The notes beneath the pieces were generated by a model. The model saw nothing but the letters and a program-made list of their open reading frames with translations. It was not told where the DNA came from and did not search any database. The position numbers were made by a program, and so were the translations under genes. Positions 58,694-64,000 of a stretch of 64,000 nucleotides of DNA are shown one piece after another (positions within the stretch are counted from its first letter, which is position 1; every line of letters starts with the position of its first letter). The DNA is from Spyradosoma sp004558035 (lineage in GTDB: Bacteria > Verrucomicrobiota > Verrucomicrobiia > Opitutales > UBA953). The stretch is from assembly GCF_050314555.1 (NCBI RefSeq), contig NZ_JBNPNH010000001.1, positions 62,001-126,000 on the forward strand, written 5' to 3'.

Positions 58694-59263
58694 AGTGCGC
58701 ACGATTCTGCTCCTCGCCCCCGCGAAGAGCAACACCGGAAAACGATCGGCGGCGAAAACGCAAAGGAGTGTACGCGTCCCCGCTTGCCCTCCGAATCAGA
58801 AAACGCAAAGAACGCGAAGAAAACCGCAAAGTCAAAAGGGGGGAAGCGACATTCTTGTCGCTTCCCCGAAATCCTCTTTGCACAAATTTTTTGCCGCAGA
58901 TTTTTTTTTGAAACCGCAAAGTCAAAGAAAGTTAAAGAAGGGAGAGGCGACATTCTTGTCGCTTCATCGAAATCCTTCTGCACAAACTTCCCTTTTATTT
59001 TACTGGAAGTCTCAGAAGTCTATAGAAGGTTTTTTAGGGGGAGGCGACATGGCTCCACGCTTCGCTTACCTGTCGCTTCATCGAAATCCTCTTTGCACAA
59101 ATTTTTTGCCGCAGATGACACAGATTTCCGCAGATTTTTTAATCCACGAATTACACGAATTACACGAAAAGGAGGGCAAGCGTCTCGCTTGCCCTCCAAA
59201 ATCTCCCAAAAAACAAACTTCCCTTTAAGCTTTAAGCCTTAACCTTTAAGCTTTTATTTCATC
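58694..59263. repeat. Gene-free repeat island upstream of argC
   Basis: A 570-base spacer with at least four repeat types. CGCAAAG words run at 58758-58763, 58791-58835 and 58914-58925. A unit beginning with the hairpin GCGACATTCTTGTCGCTTC and continuing CGAAATCCTCTTTGCACAAA occurs three times (58841, 58944 and 59041); the third has its loop expanded by about 17 bases. CCGCAGATGACACAGATTTC CGCAGAT lies at 59110-59136. CCACGAATTACACGAATTAC ACGAA lies at 59143-59167. TTTAAGCTTTAAGCC-like words close it at 59223-59255. The octamer GTTCCCGC is absent here. Confidence 0.7.
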
Positions 59264-60427
59264 TCACTTCGCCGTCAGCAGCGTTTTCGGCGGATTCAGA
59301 TAAACCTTGTCGGCGTTTTCGATGCACTTTGCCGCCGCCTTTTCAAGCTGCGACAAATACTTCTCCGCCTGTTTCACCACCTCGTTCACCGCCCGACCGC
59401 GGGGGGATTTTTTATCTAGGGCATTCAACTCGCTTTCCATCCCCGTTTTGAACAGGTTACAGGAGGCTTTAACGGCCTCAAAATACCGTTTATAGGCAAA
59501 GTTTAACACCCGTTCCGGTGCGGTGGCTTGCCGCGCCTGCTCCAGCGATACCACATTCACCCCCAAAAATTTAGGGGTCGGATCGCCGTAACAATTGAGA
59601 CTACTGCCATTCATTCCTGCCTCCGGTGCAAACGCACGCGGATTGTAAAGCGGAGTCCCCAGAATGTTTTGCAGGCAATAGGTTTCTTCATCGCCCCCTG
59701 CAAAATACTCTTTCATCTCATTGGCCGAACGCGCAATATCCTTTTTACGCGTTTCATACATCTTTTGGGGCTGCACCAAACTTAAGGGCCACATATGCAT
59801 GCCGATATACTCCCCTCGTTTCACCCGCTTCATGTCTAGGCGCGGGATGGGCGACGCCCCCAAATAGTGGATATTCCGGTTCACCACCTCGGTGAACGCT
59901 TTGACATACGCCAAATCATCCCCCTTTAACGACCGCAATGTGGCGTTAGAGGGCGCCACATACGGGCGCTTTGTTTTGGGGTTCACGGCCGGCGTCTCCA
60001 TCGGTTCATCAACGAATTTAAAGACTTTAAGCCTCATGGTACTGACGGAAAGCCCTCCCCGATTACCAAAATTAATCGCTAAAAGTTCAGATACAAAAAA
60101 ACTCCCCCCCCCCTGTTTACCAACAACAAATGTGTTGACATCGCTGCCACTAAACATTTTATAGCCATCTTTATTATTCTCAATCAGATTCTTGAATACT
60201 TGCGGCAGGGCTTGGAACTCTGGCTCCTTTTGTATTCGTTTCCACATGGTTTCGGCATCTTCCGGCGACAGGGGATTATAATTTTTACGCATCCCCTCTT
60301 TCCAATTCACTGTTTCCCAGTCCACCTCGGCGGTTCGGTTAATTGAGGTCGTTTCCGCATGTACTTCCGCCAAAAAATGAACGAACGGAAAGGCGAACAA
60401 AACAAAGATTAGAAGAGATTTTTTCAT
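59264..60427 (-). CDS. Secreted orphan protein, low GC, probably acquired
   Basis: A 387-residue protein with signal peptide MKKSLLIFVLFAFPFVHFLA (cleavage near AEVHAE). The mature part has no motif I recognise; it contains YKMFSGSDVNTFVVGKQGGG, RSANEMKEYFAGGDEETYCL and a Lys-rich helical end (KAAAKCIENADKVYLNPPK). Four cysteines. The codon use is unlike its neighbours: near-even GC, homopolymer runs such as CCCCCCCC at 60106-60113, and no copy of the iterated octamer. It sits between two repeat-rich spacers. These are signs of recent transfer. Function unknown. Confidence 0.65.
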   Translation of the reverse strand: MKKSLLIFVLFAFPFVHFLAEVHAETTSINRTAEVDWETVNWKEGMRKNYNPLSPEDAETMWKRIQKEPEFQALPQVFKNLIENNKDGYKMFSGSDVNTFVVGKQGGGSFFVSELLAINFGNRGGLSVSTMRLKVFKFVDEPMETPAVNPKTKRPYVAPSNATLRSLKGDDLAYVKAFTEVVNRNIHYLGASPIPRLDMKRVKRGEYIGMHMWPLSLVQPQKMYETRKKDIARSANEMKEYFAGGDEETYCLQNILGTPLYNPRAFAPEAGMNGSSLNCYGDPTPKFLGVNVVSLEQARQATAPERVLNFAYKRYFEAVKASCNLFKTGMESELNALDKKSPRGRAVNEVVKQAEKYLSQLEKAAAKCIENADKVYLNPPKTLLTAK

Positions 60428-60877
60428 GGAGTTTTTTTCGTTTTTGGAATTTCGAAAATCGGGCCGGCGGGAACACCGCGTTCCCGCGACAAAAACGCCC
60501 CGTTTTCGAGTTCGCGTAATTTTGCAAAAAAAAACGCGCGTCAAGCGCGAACGCGACGACGGGCGTTTCGCGCCCGAAAACGCCTCCGAATCCGCGCCCC
60601 CGCGGCGACTTATTCGCAGACGGTGCGTTTTGGTGGCGAAGACGTCCACGTCTCCGTCGTGGAGCGCGTTTTCGCCGCGCGGCGAAAATGCGTCCACTGA
60701 AAATCGCCCGCCGCACGCCCGAAGGCAGGAATGCCTTCGCCCCCAAGGCGGCGTTCCCGCGGAGCTCCGTTTCCCTGCTCCTCCGGTCCTCTGTGTTAAA
60801 GGGATTTCAAAAGCGGCAGGTACGCAAACGGACAGGCGTCCGTTATCCGTTTTCAGTCATCAACTATCCGTTGCTTG
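60428..60877. other. Gene-free spacer with paired palindromes
   Basis: The 450 bases return to high GC and to iterated octamers (60468-60486). Two opposed hairpins lie at 60637-60656 (CGAAGACG-TCCA-CGTCTCCG, one mismatch) and 60720-60739 (CGAAGGCA-GGAA-TGCCTTCG), next to GTGG/CCCCC flanks, of the same class as at 20957-21182. At 60827-60844 AACGGAC-AGGC-GTCCGTT is a small hairpin after the lipoprotein gene's 3' end, followed by the words GTTATCCGTTTTCAGTC and CTATCCGTTGCTTGTCAC. No gene is supported. Confidence 0.6.
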
Positions 60878-61660
60878 TCACTTCGCCTTGACGAAGAGCT
60901 CGGACTCGACGATTTCCATCAGATAGTCGCGGGCCAGCGTGAAGCCGTAACGGCGCGTCATCGCGGCGTTGTTTTCGACGAGCTTCTTTTCCGCGGCGGA
61001 GATCTCCGCTTCGCGGGCGGAACGCGCTTCGCCGGAGAGCTTTTCGAGTCCGGCGCGCGCCTCGACGATCGCCGCCCGCTGGCGCTGCACGAGCGCCACG
61101 TTCCCGCGGAACTCGTCGTTCATGCCGACGCCGTCGATCGTCGCGATTAGGCGGAACTTGCCGCCGTCGCGCTCGACGAGCTCGCCTTCCGCGAGATTCG
61201 ACTCTTTCCGAGCGGCGGCGAATTCCGCGTCGCTCAGCTTCACGAAGACGCGGGTCTTCACGATGCGCTGCAGATAGTCGCGCACCAGGGAGTAGCCGTA
61301 AGTCTTGACCATGACGGCGTTGTCCGCGTTCAGCTTCTTCAGCAGCTCTTCCGAGCGGGCCGCGTTGCCGGCGTTCTTCGCGTCGAGCACCGCCTTGCGC
61401 TGCGCCCGCATCACGTTCACGTTGCGGAGAAACTCTTCGTTCGCGCGCGCGGACGAAAGCGTGCAGACGCGCACCCAGCGGGCGCCGTCCCGTTCAATGA
61501 AATCAGGTGATTTTGTCGTTTCGGACATATTCGTCTTTTCGTTTTGCGTTTCGTTTTTCCGTTCGTCGCCGCCGAGGTCGCCGGCGTTCTCGCCGCATCC
61601 GGAAAGAAAGGCGGAAAACGCGAGCACCGAAACGGCGAAAAGAATTCGGGAATGTTTCAT
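60878..61660 (-). CDS. Lipoprotein with two copies of an 85-residue domain
   Basis: A 260-residue protein. MKHSRILFAVSVLAFSAFLS then GCGEN gives a lipobox with Cys21. After a Glu/Asn-rich linker two homologous units follow: FIERDGARWVRVCTLSSARA to TRVFVKLS and LVERDGGKFRLIATIDGVGM to ESELFVKAK. Both contain NEEFLRNVNVMRAQRKAV / NDEFRGNVALVQRQRAAI and KTYGYSLVRDYLQRIV / RRYGFTLARDYLMEIV. Thus the domain was duplicated. No family recognised. The 116-base gap to the autotransporter gene upstream holds a terminator, so it likely has its own promoter. Confidence 0.72.
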   Translation of the reverse strand: MKHSRILFAVSVLAFSAFLSGCGENAGDLGGDERKNETQNEKTNMSETTKSPDFIERDGARWVRVCTLSSARANEEFLRNVNVMRAQRKAVLDAKNAGNAARSEELLKKLNADNAVMVKTYGYSLVRDYLQRIVKTRVFVKLSDAEFAAARKESNLAEGELVERDGGKFRLIATIDGVGMNDEFRGNVALVQRQRAAIVEARAGLEKLSGEARSAREAEISAAEKKLVENNAAMTRRYGFTLARDYLMEIVESELFVKAK

Positions 61661-61728
61661 TTTTTTGGAAAGAGTGTTTTCGGACGCGACGGACGTCTCT
61701 CGCCCGTCGCTTTTTCCGGAGAAAACGA

Positions 61729-61754
61729 ACGGACGGCGATCGCTCGCCGTCCGT
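61729..61754 (-). terminator. Terminator of the autotransporter gene
   Basis: On the minus strand ACGGACGGCGA-GCGA-TCGCCGTCCGT forms a perfect 11-bp stem followed by TCGTTTTC, 23 bases after the autotransporter stop codon. The interrupted T-run makes it a moderate rather than strong terminator. Confidence 0.75.
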
Positions 61755-61776
61755 CGTTCGGCAGGCGCGCCGGCCG

Positions 61777-64000
61777 TCACCAACCGATGCGCACGCCGAG
61801 GTTCGCGTTCATGTTCGTTTCGTCGCTGCGGATTCTCGAGGAGATGCCGCCGATGACGGAGACGCGTTCGGTGATCGGAGCCGCCAGCGTGACGCCGAGG
61901 TCGAGCATGCACGCGCTCGAATCGTCGTAGTCCGTCCGGAAGCTCGCGCCCGAGCCCGTGAAGCGCGCGCGGAGCTCGTCGCTGCGGTCGCCGAATTCGC
62001 CCATCAGCACCGCGTGCACGCCGAGAGTCGGCATGAGGTCGATGTCCGAATTCAGAATCGGCAGGCGGAATTCCGCGCGGGCGCCGACGCCGGCAAGGAA
62101 GGTCCACGCCTCGCTGTCCTCGTAGCTCAGAGACGCGTTGCCCGCGCCGCTTTCCGTCCAGCCGTCGATCGAGTTGAACGCCGCCGAAACGGTCGCCAAC
62201 GGGTGCAGCGAAACGTACTTGTTCAGCGCGTGCCCGTAGGAGAGCTCGTAGTTCCCCGCAAGCGAGAAGCCGTCCGTCGAGCCCGTCACGCGGTCGCCGA
62301 CGGCGCCGACGCTCATCGAGCGGTCCGCGTCGTAGTTGTGCTGCGCGAACGTCAGGCTCGCCTTGTGCGTGAGCTTGCCCGCGCGGCCGCGCAGGTAGAA
62401 GTCGAGGAAGTAGGCGGAATCGTCCGTCGTGTTTCCGGCGCTCTTCAGCTTCGAGTCTTCGTAGCCGACCGCGGCGCCGAGGAGGAACTTCGGCGAAGCC
62501 GCGTATTCGAAGCCGACCATGCCGCCGCTCATCGTGCGTTTCCAGCCCTTGCGGTCCGACGTCGCGTCCACGTCGTTGCTCGATCCCACGTACTGCGCCC
62601 AGGCGCCGAACTTCTGCTCGAAGTCGCCGATGATCGAGCTCTGCCCGATCGCGTTGTTCAGGCTCTGCACGTGGTTCCACGTTCCCGTGATTTGCGCCGG
62701 CATCATCGAGACGAGGTGCGTCGCGCCCATCGCGTCCAGCGCGCGCGCCGTTTCCGCCGCCGAGCCGGAAGCGTTTAGCGCGTCTAGGTAATCGCCGAGA
62801 CGTCCGTCCGCGGTCACCGGAAGCGCGCCCGCCACCGAGCGCTGATTCGCGCTGAAGGCGTCTCCGCCGAGACCCGAGGCCGCGCCGCGGTAGTTCAGCG
62901 AAACCGAGAGCCGCGTGCCGTCGCCCGCGAGCGCGAGGTTCACGAACTCGAAGCCCTCGCCCGCGACCGAGCCGTAGCCCGACGCGACCGCGCCGTCGAT
63001 CAGATCCAGCGTCAGTCCTTCCGCGCCGAGCTCGCGCTCGTTCACGAGGTTCGAACGGACGATCGCCGTGAAGCCGCTCAGATCCGTCGTCGCGTCCGTG
63101 ACTTTGAGCACGTCGATCGAATCCGCCGCGTACAGGTCGTGGACGACGGCCGTCGTTTCCGCCGAGCGGGTCCGAGCCGAAACGAGCTTGCCGACCGTGA
63201 AGGTCGCTTCGCCGCCGCGGTCGCCGATTTCGAGCGTCGTGCCGGCGCCCATCGCGAGCGTTCCCGCGACCTTCGCGCCCGCGCCGCCCGTGAACGTGCC
63301 CGAAGCGAAGTTCACGTCGCCGCCGAAGGTCTTGCCCGCCGTCAGCGCGGCGTCGCCTTCCGCGACGTTCAGCGTGCCCGTGAAGCCCGCCGCGTCGCCC
63401 AGCGCCAGCGCGCCGGAGCCCGTCTTGTTCACCGTGCCGTTCCCGCCGTCGAGCGAGAGCGCGAACCTGTTCTCGGAAGCGAGATTCGCCGCGCCGGAAA
63501 CCGACAGGCCGGAAACCGCGTCCGTATCGACCGCGAGATTCAGCGTTCCCGCGACCGAAGTCGCGTCCGCGGAGACCTGCGAGCTCTTCGCCGTCAGCGT
63601 GCCTTCGACGAGCAGCGTTCCCGCCGAGAGCGCGCCGCTCGTCTCCGTCGCGCCGCCGAGCGTCAGCGTGTCCGTCGCCGAGACGGAAGCCGAACCCGTG
63701 AGCCCGCCGTTCAGAGAAACGTTCTTGCCGGAAATCGCGCCGTTCGCGTTTTCGACCGTCTGAGCGACGGAGATTTCGTTCTCGCCGCCGACGATCGAGC
63801 CGCCGTCGAGCGTAAGCTTCGTGAAGCTCTGATCCGCCGTCGCCTCGACCGTGCCCGCGACCTTCAGATTCGTCGTCGAGCCGCCGAGCTTCGCCGTCGC
63901 GTCGACCGCGACCTCAAGCTCGGAAATCGAACCCGCGTTCTGCGTCAGCGTCGCGCCGTTCGTTAGCGTGACCGAAGCCGCCGCGCCGTCGTTCTGCGTA
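61777..64000 (-). CDS. Autotransporter: adhesin-like passenger and C-terminal barrel, 5' part missing
   Basis: The frame is open to the window end, so only the last 740 residues are present. The C-terminal 280 residues are an autotransporter beta-barrel: FGAWAQYVGSSNDVDATSDR, GMVGFEYAASPKFLLGAAVG, YFLDFYLRGRAGKLTHKASL and the final strand NANLGVRIGW with terminal aromatic. Upstream lies a helical linker (LDALNASGSAAETARALDAM) and a passenger of short Gly/Thr/Ser/Asp beta-repeats (LTLTDTASVSASG, FASGTFTGGAGAKVAGTLAM) typical of autotransporter right-handed beta-helices. It should be displayed on the outer membrane; ligand unknown. Confidence 0.9.
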   Translation of the reverse strand, partial: TQNDGAAASVTLTNGATLTQNAGSISELEVAVDATAKLGGSTTNLKVAGTVEATADQSFTKLTLDGGSIVGGENEISVAQTVENANGAISGKNVSLNGGLTGSASVSATDTLTLGGATETSGALSAGTLLVEGTLTAKSSQVSADATSVAGTLNLAVDTDAVSGLSVSGAANLASENRFALSLDGGNGTVNKTGSGALALGDAAGFTGTLNVAEGDAALTAGKTFGGDVNFASGTFTGGAGAKVAGTLAMGAGTTLEIGDRGGEATFTVGKLVSARTRSAETTAVVHDLYAADSIDVLKVTDATTDLSGFTAIVRSNLVNERELGAEGLTLDLIDGAVASGYGSVAGEGFEFVNLALAGDGTRLSVSLNYRGAASGLGGDAFSANQRSVAGALPVTADGRLGDYLDALNASGSAAETARALDAMGATHLVSMMPAQITGTWNHVQSLNNAIGQSSIIGDFEQKFGAWAQYVGSSNDVDATSDRKGWKRTMSGGMVGFEYAASPKFLLGAAVGYEDSKLKSAGNTTDDSAYFLDFYLRGRAGKLTHKASLTFAQHNYDADRSMSVGAVGDRVTGSTDGFSLAGNYELSYGHALNKYVSLHPLATVSAAFNSIDGWTESGAGNASLSYEDSEAWTFLAGVGARAEFRLPILNSDIDLMPTLGVHAVLMGEFGDRSDELRARFTGSGASFRTDYDDSSACMLDLGVTLAAPITERVSVIGGISSRIRSDETNMNANLGVRIGW

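Overview
The window is GC-rich (about two thirds G+C by eye), densely coded bacterial DNA from a Gram-negative organism. KDO activation (KdsB), an autotransporter barrel, peptidoglycan genes (MurA, MurI) and a microcompartment locus of the Planctomycetes-Verrucomicrobia kind point to the PVC group, most likely a fermentative Verrucomicrobiota (Opitutae-like) or Lentisphaerota member. This is inference: no rRNA is present. Canonical Shine-Dalgarno sequences are scarce.

Layout. 1-7.7 kb: lipoprotein, YkvA-like, Sel1-repeat, retropepsin-like and acidic envelope proteins, exonuclease III, HolA. 7.7-13.7 kb (minus strand): a bacterial microcompartment operon reading pduL, BMC-H, BMC-H, ackA, BMC-H, BMC-P, aldehyde dehydrogenase, BMC-P, BMC-P, interrupted by a four-helix-bundle gene whose ends form inverted repeats. 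13.8-16.4 kb: murI and a large exported protein. 16.8-20.9 kb: a LicD / flippase / epimerase / TarI-IspD surface-polysaccharide cassette. 21-30 kb: GbsR-type regulator, MFS transporter, two tandem paralogues of unclear function, fucU, serine dehydratase, nagA, galM. 30-52.6 kb: mechanosensitive channel, argJ, cobalamin adenosyltransferase, murA, RNA methyltransferase, rph, gamma-carbonic anhydrase, subtilase, MnmM-like methyltransferase, purL, hemW, an SDR-like fusion, an NtrC-type regulator and a PstS-like protein. 52.7-58.7 kb: tRNA-Gly(GCC), apbE, hrpB, crcB, kdsB, argC. 58.7-64 kb: a repeat island, a low-GC orphan secreted protein, a duplicated-domain lipoprotein and an autotransporter that runs off the end.

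Metabolic logic. The microcompartment genes (CoA-acylating aldehyde dehydrogenase, PduL, acetate kinase) would turn an aldehyde into an acyl-phosphate and ATP. FucU, an MFS permease, aldose epimerases and NagA elsewhere in the window fit an organism living on fucose and amino sugars of host glycans. The sugar-phosphate aldolase expected in this microcompartment class is not in the window.

The two most unusual features are not genes. First, an octamer, GTTCCCGC/GCGGGAAC (usually inside GCGTTCCCGCG), recurs roughly 2-3 times per kb in both orientations, in all coding frames, in spacers and inside terminator stems, but is missing from low-GC stretches. Second, the intergenic regions carry several families of inverted-repeat elements built from short reshuffled words. 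One family shares its ends with the four-helix-bundle gene inserted in the microcompartment operon, which suggests a small mobile element with gene-less derivatives.
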